From Hypomesus transpacificus (taxonomy: Eukaryota; Chordata; Actinopteri; Osmeriformes; Osmeridae), in assembly GCF_021917145.1 (NCBI RefSeq), contig NC_061082.1, forward strand, positions 10,638,237 through 10,702,236: DNA of 64,000 nt. Direction: 5' to 3'. Of this stretch, positions 1-12,133 are shown piece by piece (position 1 is the stretch's first letter; every line of letters begins with the position of its first letter). A model generated the notes under the pieces. That model was not told where the DNA came from, did not search any database, and saw only the letters and a program-made list of their open reading frames with translations. The position numbers were made by a program, and so were the translations under genes.

Positions 1-2536
1 TATGTTAAGCGCGAGCATAGATTGTTGACATGTTTATCTGGAGCAAAGACGAAGTTTAATACTTTAACTGTTAACCACAATAGGAAATGATATATATTTA
101 AATAATATTAGTCTTGCCTTCAGGAGCTTTTGTTAAACACACCCATTATTTTTTGATCGTGCCAGACTGCTTTTGTGGGACAATGAAGGTCCTCAGTGAC
201 TATGTTTTACCCCCACTTATATCTGATGGTAACGTCTTGTAGCCTAGGCCCTATATGGTTCCATGAATATGCCCCTTTCAAAGGCAAATGTTCAAACAAG
301 TATATTTTAGACACACTTCTCGAGCTTTTATTTATTACATTATTAACACGTCTTGTTAGATCACGTTATATCCATAAATAGACGTTTGGTTTCCTAGGTT
401 GAACATACGTATAAAACACAGGTCGCATTTCGACACTGATGTGAAATTGAAGGCAGTGTGAATTTCGTGGCATTTCGTACGAATATAAAGTGGACAGTAA
501 GCTATGGTAAGTCTGCATTATGGAAGATTTCGGTTACCAAAATAACTAAGCTTTCTTTGCCTGGCGAGAACAACAACGGAGCTGTTCATGTTAACAGTTT
601 ATTTCATCCGATACAATGCGTTGGAAATCATACTCATGTCACGAAGAAAAAAAGCAACATATGTGATGAGTTCCATCTAGAATAGCCCTATATTTAGCCC
701 TATAGCCTATTTCTAAAAAACAAGTAGAAGGAATATTAGGCCTATACAAGGACAGAATACATTTCCGTTAAGTTTGCCTTAGCTCACACGCTCGTAACCA
801 TATAAATCTATGCTCGCGACTGGTTGTCGCAAAGTATGACGTGTACAGCTAGTTGCAAGCGTGCACGAGGTCTCGGAGCTAGGGAAAAAAAGAGCCACTG
901 TTTAAAGCTAGAAGACACGGAAGTGGAAATATGGCCGCGCCCAGTCTCGCGCTCTAGCTCTCCTCACTGCGCCACTGAGCACTTTTCATAGAAATGAATA
1001 GGGACGCCATCTTGGAAGACAAAAGTAGCTTACTCTAGTTATATTAGGTGCATTCGACATGACCCGACTTCCTGCGGCGCCGCAGCCGGCTGCAGGCGGA
1101 TGACTTGATACAATATGTGCGTTCGACATGGACTGCGGCGGCATGAAACGACCGGCGAGAGTAGCCGCTTGCAGTCGGGGAGGAGTTGAAAACGGCTCTG
1201 TGAAGTCGGACATTCCAGCTTCTCGTCGTTTGCTGCGTTGATGTCAGTCATGGCCGATCAAGCGCTGTTTGCTTACTTGCTGACTAAAACCCTTTCTTCA
1301 ACAAATTTGTTATTAAATTAAACTTTTTTGAGCGTTGGCGAAACTGAAGGTGTCCGAATATTCCAAAACACGCGTCAAAGTTGTCGTGTGTGAGTCTGGC
1401 CAATCGTGAAATAGCTGTGTCGTCACTTGAACCCGTGCAGTTGCTCCTGAGAAAATGCGCTCGGCTACACAGCCGGCACTTCTCGAATCGATCTCACGGT
1501 ACTTTGATGGCGACGTTACAGTGCCTGAGAAAGCGACCTCCGTTAGCCAGGCTAGTTTTGCCCGATCACTTGGACAGGCTATTTAAGGGTATCGGGGTCA
1601 AGTGACTTTTGTGCATAGACAAGTGAACGTAAATGTATTTGTCCAAAGGCCAAGAGCCTCAAAAAGTTAATATCAAGCCCTGCAATCCAGTGGCCAGAGA
1701 TATATGATGACCTGAACGACACTCCAAGAGTAAGAGAATGGGGAGAAGTTTGTCTTTTGCAACCCACATGCGCAGTTGAGCCTGCTTGACAGTTGTGTGA
1801 CGTAGGGTGAAAATGGGTCTATAGGGGTCATGCGGAGCGCTCAGCGTTTGAACCGGAAAACAGATGTAATCGTTTCCGCTTCTCACTTCTGTACACATCT
1901 GCAGCTCTAGGTGATCCAAATAACTTATATTGAAAGGGAAGTTCAAGGATTGTATACGTTGTATTACTCTCTACATTAGGGTAAGTGTGACAGGAATAAA
2001 GTGATGAGTTCATATAACGTTATAATAGCCTAACGTTAGACCGTTTCCCAGGAGGTAGCACTAGCTCTACACATTAACTACAACGTTACAGTACATAGCT
2101 ACTCAACTAGTGCTAAGTTATCAATGAAATATATGAATTCAGCAAATTAATTTAAGAAGCTCATTTTAATTTAGTGTCATATCCATATCATTATTCTGGT
2201 TTCTATAGCTAGGACCTATCGTTCCTAGAAGGAATTACGTTTACTAGCCTACTACTAGGCCAAACAAAACGTTAAAGTTAGCAGGTGTATAAGATAACGC
2301 TACCGACAAAATTGACCTGTAAATAAATACTGTCATACTAGTTGCAGTTGATTGCCAAACACTGCATTCTTTGAGTCCACTTGGACTTCTACAGGTACAG
2401 TCTTCGTTTGACTGTTTTAATCGTCTGCGAGCAAAAAAAAGGCCACTCCCCATGGTACTCGGGGCTTTGGAAGTCCGTTTGGCAATCCTGTGTACATGGG
2501 AAATTGTAATTAAGGGTAGCTCCTTTAAACACCGGA
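1..2536. other. Non-coding stretch, no gene recognised
   Basis: I see no conserved coding exon here; the short open frames have no recognisable protein similarity. A GC-rich block at about 895-1260 contains two near-copies of a motif ending in TTCGACATG (around 1054 and 1121), which may mark a decayed mobile element. The rest is AT-rich unique-looking sequence. This stretch could hold distal regulatory DNA or untranslated exons that cannot be judged from sequence alone. Confidence 0.4.
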
Positions 2537-2936
2537 GGGCTATTGCACGAAAACCAGGATAAGGGATTAAGTCGGGATATTCAAGTTATCCTGGATGAAT
2601 TTAGCTTTGAGTTGGTTGCACGAAAGCAGGTTGAATTAAACCCAGCCAAGTAACCATGGAGATTTATTCTTTGCAGCTAGCCTGCTCCCGAGCAGGCTAA
2701 CAGCCAGGCTAAAATTAATTCTGGAGTCTCGTGTTAAATCAGCTGTCGCTCTGATCCAAAATAAACGTTTTTAACAGGTATTCCGTTGTCGTCTGAATGT
2801 GTTCTTATGTATTTTTTATTAACATGCATTACTTGTCACTATTGCTGTCACGAGTTTAATTTAAACCCTACTATTGCAGTTGTTTAGAAGTGGTTGATGA
2901 AGTTGCAACTGTGATTTCAATGAAGTCAGTAATGAC

Positions 2937-4577
2937 CAGATAGCAAGACGACATTGAATCAATATTGATTTTCCATCTAAATCATCAGAATGGTCGAGAT
3001 TGAAATCTCAATGCTAAATAAACGTTGAATCACTATTGCAATATTGATGAAACACAGGATACATTGGAACAACATTGATTTATAGTTGTCCTGATTAATT
3101 GATTAAACATCGATTTGTAGTTGACCGGGAACAATGATTGAAAAGTCATTGAATTATAGTTGACCGGGAAATATGATCAAAAAGTCATTGAGTTATAGTT
3201 GACCGGGAAATATGATCGAAAGGTCATTGAGTTATAGTTGACCGGGAAATATGATCGAAAAGTCATTGAGCTATAGTTGACCGGGAGACCATCGTTTGGT
3301 AAATCAACGTCAGATGAACTTGTTCTTCTCATTTGTGGATCCACATCAGGTAAGCAGAATATTGATTTAATGTGAAATTGTACCAAATGTAATATTTGCA
3401 GACGTTTATCGTTAATTTACATTGTCTATATTAAATTCAGTCATAGTCAAGTTTCCATCAATATTGTATTTATTGAATGTGTATAGCCAATTTACCAAGA
3501 TCTGTACTACTGGTACTGTAGCTAGCTAGTGCTAATGGCTAGAGCTATTTCTAGTCCCTCGTGTGGGGACTAGAATGTGGATATAAAAAAATGTGTACTT
3601 TAATAGGTAGATACATACCAAGCTCAAAACATTCCGGCTTAAAAATCCAATGGTTATGTCGGGAATCGTCATTTTCTCAATTTGGTAGAGCTAGCCTAGA
3701 CTGTTAACGTATAGAGCTAGGCTAGTCTACCGGCGTGATCGACAGCCCAGTCACTTTCAATAGAGAAATGTCAAGTTTGACGCTGCACAATACAATTATG
3801 AAAAACTACACGTTGTTAGTTTGAAATAGTGGTTTACAGTAGATATATCAATGTAGGAGGCTACTTTTCTTAGTTGCTGTGGCAAATCTTTAACAAATGA
3901 ACGTAAGAAACGGTCGTAACTGTAATGGGGTGGAACGTTGGAAAGTTTGACTGCAGACTTGATTACACAGAGAACATTTATTCGGCATAAAAAATCACAA
4001 CTGAAAGTTATAACTGTGTTTGTTTGTATGTTTTCTGTTTTAGATGCCCCAACTCAGCAAATGGGGACAGGAATCTCAGAATTTGCATTTGCCCAGGCCA
4101 CACCAAAATGACTGCGCTATGCCCGAAACAGTGGGGCTGGACGCCAAACAGAGCAGGAGTGAAAGTTTTTTTTTTTTTTACAAATAAATATTTTTACTAA
4201 CAAAAATTGTCTTTTTTCATTTATATATCACATAAACCTAATGTGTAGGATAGCCTTCATAACATTTATCCTGGCTGTTAGCAGGACAGTTTCACCTATT
4301 ATAGGGCTACGCTTTCTGTGATATATCGATTGAAATACCATTGAAGTCATGTTGATCTATAGTTAGGTTATGATTACAACGTTGTTTCAATAGTAATATT
4401 GGTGGAAATACCATTGATATCGCGTTGATTCTGCGTTGTGATTTCAACGTTGTTTCAATATTAAATAAGGGTGCAAAATGATGTTGAATCAACATCAGAG
4501 TCTGACGTTGATTCAACGAAATTTGTGTTGACAGCGGAATGTTGATTCAACGTAGTTTCAATGAAGTTTGCTATCTG
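2937..4577. mobile_element. Non-autonomous DNA transposon with inverted ends and subterminal GTTGATTCAA-type motifs
   Basis: The left end reads CAGATAGCAAGACGACATTG and the reverse complement of the right end reads CAGATAGCAAACTTCATTG. Both subterminal regions are full of variants of ATTGAATCAA / GTTGATTCAAC. There is no coding capacity. A 39-bp minisatellite (3121-3290) has expanded inside it. The family is not certain; the repeated TTGAT/ATCAA motifs recall fish ISL2EU-type MITEs. Confidence 0.55.
3121..3290 (+). repeat. 39-bp minisatellite, about 4.5 copies
   Basis: The phrase TTGACCGGGA recurs at 3121, 3160, 3199, 3238 and 3277. Spacing is 39 bp with few substitutions. Each unit also contains AAAGTCATTGA or a one-base variant. 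It lies inside the non-autonomous element at 2937-4577. Confidence 0.9.
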
Positions 4578-4801
4578 CTCAAGAAAATAAAGGGAAGACT
4601 AAATTAACACATCCTAGATCTGAATGAATAAAATAATCTCATTAAATACTTTTTCTTTGATTACATTGATAATTGATCATTTTTGTGTGATTTTGTTGTC
4701 AGCACATTCAATTATGCAAAGAAAAAAGTAGCCTATTTAATGAGATTATTTCATTTACTCAGATTTAGGATGTGTTAGTGTTCCCTTTATTTTTTGAGCA
4801 G
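4575..4801. mobile_element. Palindromic MITE
   Basis: The left arm begins CTGCTCAAGAAAATAAAGGG, and the right arm, reverse complemented, begins CTGCTCAAAAAATAAAGGG. Each arm continues into a similar inverted stretch with ACACATCCTA and AATAATCTCATTAAAT. The arms are about 90 bp with a short AT-rich centre. It has no coding capacity. It abuts or overlaps the right end of the 2937-4577 element, sharing the bases CTG. Family not assigned (Tc1/mariner-like MITE is one possibility). Confidence 0.7.
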
Positions 4802-5607
4802 TGTATAAAGTCCCATTCACCTGTGTTTCTTACTGCACCATGGCATGCCCATTTCTGAACTAAGTTTTGGATGACGAAGCATTGATATTGAAACATGCTT
4901 TCAGACGTGAGAGGTTAATACGTTGTTTTACAGATATGCTTAAGTGTGGATTGAAGTCACGTATTTTTCTAGTTTCTTTATCTCCAGATACAGTTTCCTC
5001 AGTGTTTTCTTCTTGATTTCAATACCAAGGTCTAGATCCTGGAGACTTTTACTGACAGCAATCCGTGCATCTGCCAGCTCAATTAGCTTTTTCTGATGTT
5101 GAGTAGAGACATCTGACAGTTTGTGAATTCTGTAAACCACCCATTGATTAGCACAGAAGGAATTGTGCATGATTTAGATTTCCTTTATCCCCTACTTACT
5201 ATGTTGCCAGGCTGGCTGTCAGGCTGTAGCCTACTGCGTCTGGATCCTGTTACAAATATATATTATGAGTGCTATATAACTGACTTTTATTGTGTTAATT
5301 GTTGTGTGGTTTGAGTTGTATATTCTCATGTGATGCCTTCTTGCTGCTTACAAATTGCCCTTCTGGAGCAAAGAGTAAACTGATCTGAAATGACTTATCA
5401 TCCATTATGGGCTAAATATGCATTTCCATACGATTTACATGATACCTCAGGCCTTCTGGAGTACAGTGACACAGTCTCCTCATCATCAGCTGCAGAAGCC
5501 CCTTCCCATACTGCAGAAGTTCCTCCCCCCTGCCATATTGAATATAATTTTTGTTGACAGGATGTGCCAAGCCATGTGCTTTTAATGAATAATGCTCACC
5601 GGATCTG

Positions 5608-5770
5608 TCTGGTGGCAGGAGAGTAACTGTGTCGCTGTTTTAAACCAAGGAAGTGATGGAAGGGATTCAGGGTGGGACAGCTACTGACCACCTGCAAAAA
5701 CTGCCCTCTTCATACAAGGTACTTGGAGGCCTTGTGTGTCCAGCGACACAGTTACTCTCCTGCCACCAGA
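5608..5770. repeat. Perfect 30-bp inverted repeat with ~100-bp loop
   Basis: Bases 5608-5637 are an exact reverse complement of 5741-5770 (the arm starts TCTGGTGGCAGGAGAGTAAC). The 103-bp spacer has no obvious symmetry. Such a perfect pair could form a hairpin in RNA or a cruciform in DNA, or could be the ends of a small recent insertion. No flanking duplication was seen. Confidence 0.85.
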
Positions 5771-6763
5771 CTGTAGCAGAATATGTAGCAGGCATCTTGT
5801 AAGTAATTTCTACATACCATTTACAAACTGTTAAGGCACTTACCAGCCTGCAATTTTTTTTAAATATTTTATCTTGACTTGTTGCCAGGATCTTTTTTAT
5901 CCAGTCATGTTTGTTCTGTATGAACATTAATTGTAGAAATACATTTAGAATCAGACACCGCTTATAGATATTTGTGTATGGTTGTAAAACATATTCTTAC
6001 ATCGTGAATAAGGGTTTGAAATTAGGCCTAGTCTTTAGGGGAAATTTCCCAAGGAAAATTCATTCCTTCTGCTCACTTTTAAGGCAAAGTGGGATAAATA
6101 ATAATACATTTTATTTACATATGCTTTACATGGTAGGCTACTCAAAGACACTTTACAGTAAAACCAGCACATTTAGCACATAAACACAGATACAGCAATA
6201 CAACCAATACATAAAACAAGCATATTAAAAGCAATTACAGTGTACAACTTTCTTAGTAGATATTTTTCAATCATTACGCTTTCAGTCGTCCGCGATTGTC
6301 TGCCAGGCTTTTCTCTCTGTCTAATAACAGCAGCCGTATTTCCTTTTTTACATTTTATATGCTTCACTATGCTTCAATTTCCGTAATAAGTTGCTGCTTA
6401 TATCGGGTGAAAAATATGCTGTACGCGTCTTCTCCATTTCTGCATCAGTCAATCTGTGATCGATACCATGGTCTATTTAAGAAATCCGTGAAGGTGCATT
6501 TATCCCAACTATGTACATCTGGATTGACATAGCTTCTCCTTCTCATCCTGGTTTGGCAAACGTGCAACCGAATAAGCCGCGATGAGCGGATCACACTAAG
6601 TCCAGCTGCGCTTTTTCAGTTACCCTGGATTTCTTTATTCTACTTTTGTGCAACAACCCTCGGCTATAGTAGGTCTTTACTACGCTGTGTTTACCTCAAA
6701 AGCGGCCGGCCGGAAGTAGTTACATCTGTTTTGTAGAACCAGGAAGAATGTTGCGCATAACCC

Positions 6764-7160
6764 CTATTGACCGGCTGGCAACAAGTTTCTTTTTATTTAA
6801 GTGGGAACCCAACTAATTCCACTTCGCATTGCCCCTAGTGGTCTGGAGAAACTATTGTTGTGAGCAACTTGAAATGCAGCGTTTCTGCAAATGTGGTGTG
6901 TTTTGGGCCAATGCTGCGGTGTTCTCAGCTATTAGCCTACTGCTGTGTTATCAGCTAATGCTGTTCGGCTGAAGTTGGTGGTGTGAACCAATGCTGTTGT
7001 GTTGTCACTTAATGTTGTGGTTTTGTAAGTAGTTGATTGTTTTTTGGAATGCAGCATTTTTATTAACGTTTCGTTTTTGTGTCGTTGTGTTGTGTGTTAA
7101 TGTTTTGTTTTCAACTTTTGCTTGCTTCGCCTATGTTGTTGTATTGTGCACCCGTAGGCC
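6764..7160 (+). repeat. Dispersed repeat, copy A (unoccupied target site)
   Basis: This copy shares sequence with 34676-35135 (copy C) and with the two flanks of the 14.7-kb transposon (copy B, minus orientation). Landmarks are GACCGGCTG, AACCCAACTAATTCCACTT, the phrase AATGCTGCGGTGTTCTC and GTGAACCAATGCTGTTGTG. Position 6918-6923 is a single GGTGTT, the base hexamer duplicated around the big transposon in copy B. Copy A therefore shows the unoccupied state of that site. Confidence 0.85.
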
Positions 7161-7239
7161 ACCGTACATTACAAATGCAGTGCACGGGGACATCTGGTGG
7201 TTACCAGAAATTATAGCAACCACTTTTATTTCAGATAAG

Positions 7240-7346
7240 GGCCGGGTTTCCCAGAATCGTTAAGAAGCTCTTAACGCTAAGTGCCTCTTAAGAGCGTTTT
7301 AGAAGCGTTAAGAGCGTTAAGAGCGACGAATCTGGGAAACCCGGCC
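7240..7346. mobile_element. Small palindromic MITE, copy 1
   Basis: The ends are GGCCGGGTTTCCCAGA and its near-perfect inverse TCTGGGAAACCCGGCC. The interior is rich in TTAAGAGC / GCTCTTAA repeats, so almost the whole 107 bp can fold on itself. A second copy of the family lies at 27312-27455. It sits about 400 bp upstream of the pdxk start codon. Confidence 0.8.
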
Positions 7347-7735
7347 TTTTTCGACACAGTTGTTTCTACTGATTTTTTGCTTCGGAAAGACTCGCTCCCC
7401 CTATCATGTAGACTTCGTCGTAGTAAACGTTTCTTCATCAATAAGTAGGCCTAGCCAAGCCTAGTTGACAATCTATTATTTTTTAACTATGTGTTTTGAT
7501 TACATCGATTTACATGGTGTTTAAATATAGCGCGGTTCCGATTTGGTTAGGTGTCCGTGCAATTGCCTGAGTCTTCTAGAAATAGCGGTGCCCTTCAGTG
7601 CTTCTGGAGTTTCTCTCACGTCCGAAGTTTCCGCATGTGAGAGCTTGTGCAGTCAGTCTTATGTCCGCGAGCGTACACTCATTCATACTGGATACGTTGA
7701 ACCGTCCGTCATAGCAACGCAGGATAATCATAGAA

Positions 7736-10700
7736 ATGGAGTGTCGTGTGTTATCTATCCAGAGTCACGTTGTCAGGGGTTACGTTGGGAATAAATCTGC
7801 TACGTTTCCATTGCAGGTAAGAATTATGCACTGACAAAAACAAGCCAAGTTCGTAAGCTGCTGACAGTTCAGAATGAATACAAATCGGTATACGTACAGG
7901 ACAGGCTCAAAGCTAACAGAGTAGTAGGCTAACATGTACATAAACCACATGTAAAACGCATCCGTGCCATGCCAGTTTTGGGCACGTCACGTTCTAACTC
8001 GAATGTTAGTGTACATTCCTAAACACACGTTTTGACTGCAGGCCTACATAGTGAATTGATCGTTCTGCCAAATGAAGAGAGAAATCGAAGTGATCTTAGA
8101 ACATGCTAACAACTTTATTGTTCATTAACTGTATCAGGTGTTGGGGTTTGAGGTGGACTCCATTAACTCTGTGCAGTTCTCCAACCACACAGGTAAGACA
8201 CACATCAAGTAATATTACCTACTTGGACTAATTAAATATTTGACAATGATTCGAGTATGTTAAGACTAGGGCTACAGGCTCACTCAGTCGTTACTCAAAG
8301 CAACATTTCACCGCCATATGAGATAACAAAACATGTGTGATGAAAAGCCATGGGTTGGGGAATGTTGGGTCCGAAGATTACAAAGTAAAAGATTAAAGTC
8401 ACAGTTGACAGTTTTTGTTGTTACAATAATACATTTAAAGTGTCACTTTTATGCAAGTACGGAAGTTAAAAATCACAAGGCATTTAGCCTACTTGAAACC
8501 CCAGATCATGCATTTAGTAACCAAACTGTGTAATGGGGTAGTCTGTTATGTCACCCGTCACCTCATTAATTCAGAATTGTTTACCCCTCTGTCACCCTGC
8601 CTTGTTACTTTGGAGAAGAATCACATGTTGAGGATAGCTGCTGTTTTCACTTAGTCTATCAGTGTAAAAGCAAATGGTTAGTGTGACATATCCATGCAGA
8701 AGCATTTTTCAAGTTTCCTGCAAATACTGTTTTCTTTCAGTTCAAGAAAGAGAGGTTGAGAAACTTAGCTAGAATATAGTGGGGGTGCATTTTTTTCTTT
8801 CACTGTCATCTCTGAGTTTCTGGCTGGAGGCCAAGGTGGGTCCACTGAACCATGTGTGTCCAGGTTGGAGGTGTGGTGAAGGGGGGAGGATTCAGAAAGA
8901 CTAATCTGGTTGGGCCTGTAGAACAATGCTGATTTTTTAAGAGATTCAGCCAAGTAGAGTATTCATGCTGTCTGAAATCTTTGGCAACACCCCTGGTTCT
9001 AAAAGCCAGCTTCCCTTTCTCGTGGAGTCTTGTCTATGATACTAGGACATGTCTCATCCCTCGTGTTAGGTTGCTTCACCCATTACTGTAACCACTCTCT
9101 TATACTGGCCAACTGTTCATTGGGTTTTAGACCCAGCTTATGTTAGATTTTTTGTTTTTTCTCTCAAAACTGTTCAGCTGCTCATGAGGGAGAGGCACAT
9201 TCTTCACATTTCTTGATGGTTAAACCCTTGAATGTATTATTTTTGCTCTGCAGGTGGCATGTTGAATAAATAAATTCAGACTTGAGAGATTAACTCTTTA
9301 AGACCTGTTTCTTACTCAGCTGTGCTTTGGTTTTGTGGCTAAAGTGGAGAAGCTGTTTATGGGGTATCTTTGAATGCAGACCAGGGGTCTCATTTATAAA
9401 GCTTGCATACGCACAAACAGGGCTGAAAATGTGCATACGCCACTTTCCACGCAAAGGTTGTGATTTATAAAAAACAAACTTGACGGGAGAATGTGCGGTC
9501 CTCCACACAAACTCTGACCCTCCCGTAGGCCTACGCACATTTTGGAAACAGTTGGAATTGGCGACGCAGATGACCGTCAGACTGCAAAAATTGAATGTGG
9601 GAAGAACATTAGGCTACTCGTAATATTTATATATTTTGTTTTCCTCACACACGTTTTTTTCATTCAATTTCATGATTATCATAAAGATTACATCCAGCAG
9701 TGTTTTTTTGCGCTTGTACTGAGTGATACTTGTTCCATTATAAACACCTTGTGCAATCCAACTCGACATTTTAATAAAAATTCTGAGCTTCCTCAGCATC
9801 AGATTGTCCACTACGGCAGTGCAGGAGGGGGAGATTCCCTGACTGCATGGAATACAGGATAACATCACATATCCTACCTTTAGATAACTGCAGAACACAG
9901 TGTATAACTAAATATAGTTCTTTAATACTGTGCAAATATCCTCATATGTCAAAAACTGGAAATACAGTCGTTAAGCTCCCGTGTAATCGCTACACTCTAC
10001 ATCCTTGTTACCAGTCCAGACGTTAATAGACGACTGTTCATAACAAAAATCTTTTGTTTTCAAATTGTGTCTCGACTCCGGGTATCGTCTGGCACAGTTG
10101 ACGCCACTCGCACAGCTTTTTTTATTGGTGATCCACCGGCCACCAAATAATGTGGTTTTTGGCCCTCCACCAATAGGCTAACAGTGTCTGAGAACTTTCC
10201 CTTTTTTTGGGGGGGGGTCACCATGATTCACCGTGAAGAACAATCGAATGCCAGGGTCATGAGATACTAGATTAGCATTCATGAGGTGCTTTGCATTGAC
10301 CATTTATGGTTAAATATGGGCGTGTTCAGGGAGGGGTCACATGCTGATTCACGTACGCACACTTGTGGGTAATCTGTGATTTATAAAGGGAACATTGCGT
10401 ACAGGTGTGCGTACGCACGGTTTTATAGATCAGAATTTTTGTGTGTGTACACCATTTTAGGCTTTTGGGCGTACGTACACTTTTAGTAAGAATCCTACGC
10501 ACAGTTTTATAAATGAGATCCCTGGAGAGCAAACTGCTCCCACAGTTGTTGTCAGTCTTTCAGATAGTTTGTCTCACTACCCACTTTGTCTTTTACGTCT
10601 GTCTGTTTCCTAGGTTATGCCCACTGGAAGGGCCAGGTGTTGGCAGCAGAAGAACTGAATGTTCTGTATGAAGGAATCAAACTCAACAACGTCAACCACT

Positions 10701-12097
10701 ATGACTATGTCCTCACAGGTAAGACATGGACACATACCTCACATGTGTGAATACACACAAACGCAGCTCACAAAAACCTACCAACCTCATCAGGCTGAGG
10801 AGGAAGATTTGCTTCCACTGATGAACCTGTTTAAGTGATGCCGACACCTGGTTGCTGTAGATTTGTGATTGAATGGTGCTGTTAGTCAAGAGCATTGTAA
10901 GGAGGTCTGGATAAGAGTGTCTGCTAAATGACTAAATGTAATTTGAAACTGCGTTACTTTTGAAGAAATCCTAAATCCTATCTTTGTCTCTGAATTTGAC
11001 CTTTCACCTTTACAAAAGATGAGCTTAAACTGTTGTATTTTCAGTAACTATATTACAGTATAAAGGGAGTCAGATGGCTGAGCGGTGAGGGAGTCGGTCT
11101 AGTAATCCGAAGGTTGCCGGATCGATTCCCCGCCGTGCCAAATTACGTTGTGTCGTTGGGCAAGGCACCTCACCCTACTTGCCTCGGGGGGAATGTCCCT
11201 GTATTTACTGTAAGTCGCTCTGGATAAGAGCGTCTGCTAAATGTAAATGTACAGTAATGCTCATGCATAGCCATTTCTTAAATACATGGTTTACAGTTTA
11301 AAAGACCAGGCAGTTAGATAGTAATTAATTACCCATTGTGGTATGTGATTTTGATTCAGGTAGCACTATGGGATATACTCAGAGTTGTGGTTTCTTATTA
11401 ATTGTGGTCCCCAAGGGTATACCAGGGACACCTCCTTCCTGGAGATGGTGGTGGACATCATTCAGGAGCTGAAAAAAGCCAACCCTAGCTTGGTGTATGG
11501 TGAGTATCAGGAGTGTGGGGAGATAACATCAACTAACTATAACAGTATTATGGACAATATTACAATTTTCTCTACAGAAGGCTATCACACAGAATATGTA
11601 CATTGTCACTGATGCTGCAATGATGTGATTTTCTCTCAGGAATTAACTCAGTTTTATCTAATCAAATCTACTATCCTTCTTTTTACTGTAGTGTGTGATC
11701 CAGTGATGGGAGATCAGGGTACAATGGTAAACATTCCTTCATCTCACCATTCCTTCATCTCACCACTATAAACAAGCATTTATAGAACTGCTTGTTCTAT
11801 AAATGTTGTCAAACCAGGGGCTTTGTTTAAACATGCTCCTCTTCTCCCCCCCAGTATGTCCCAGAGGTTCTGCTGCCCATCTACAGGGAGAAGGTCGTCT
11901 CTGTGGCTGACATCCTTACCCCCAACCAGTTTGAGGCAGAGTAAGAACCCCTCACTTAAGTCCCTTATCTGCATTATGATTCAATGATCTTTTATTGTCA
12001 CCTTGAATTGCCTTTGTCACGTGACTACTATGCATTTGTAAACATCAGAAGATGGCATGTGTACTGTGTGTATTGTAGTGTGTGTGTATATATGTAT

Positions 12098-12133
<36 letters not shown>

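Larger units (their letters stand above)
2537..6660. mobile_element. Decayed inverted-repeat DNA transposon, possibly PIF/Harbinger, with nested insertions
   Basis: The left edge begins GGGCTATTGCACGAAA, and the reverse complement of the right edge begins GGGTTGTTGCACAAAA. These imperfect inverted ends delimit about 4.1 kb. Inside, on the minus strand (4940-5170), an open frame ends in a lysine/glutamate-rich helix with heptad-like leucines. It resembles the C-terminal coiled coil of the Myb/SANT-like accessory proteins of fish Harbinger elements. Two younger elements (2937-4577 and 4575-4801) sit inside. No transposase is recognisable, so the element would be non-autonomous and old. The boundaries and the family assignment are inference from the ends and one short protein remnant. 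Confidence 0.4.

Noticed and set aside
11071..11140. Possible tRNA gene
   Set aside because: Box A and B are present, but it lacks a closed cloverleaf with acceptor stem and continues into a SINE tail with target duplication.
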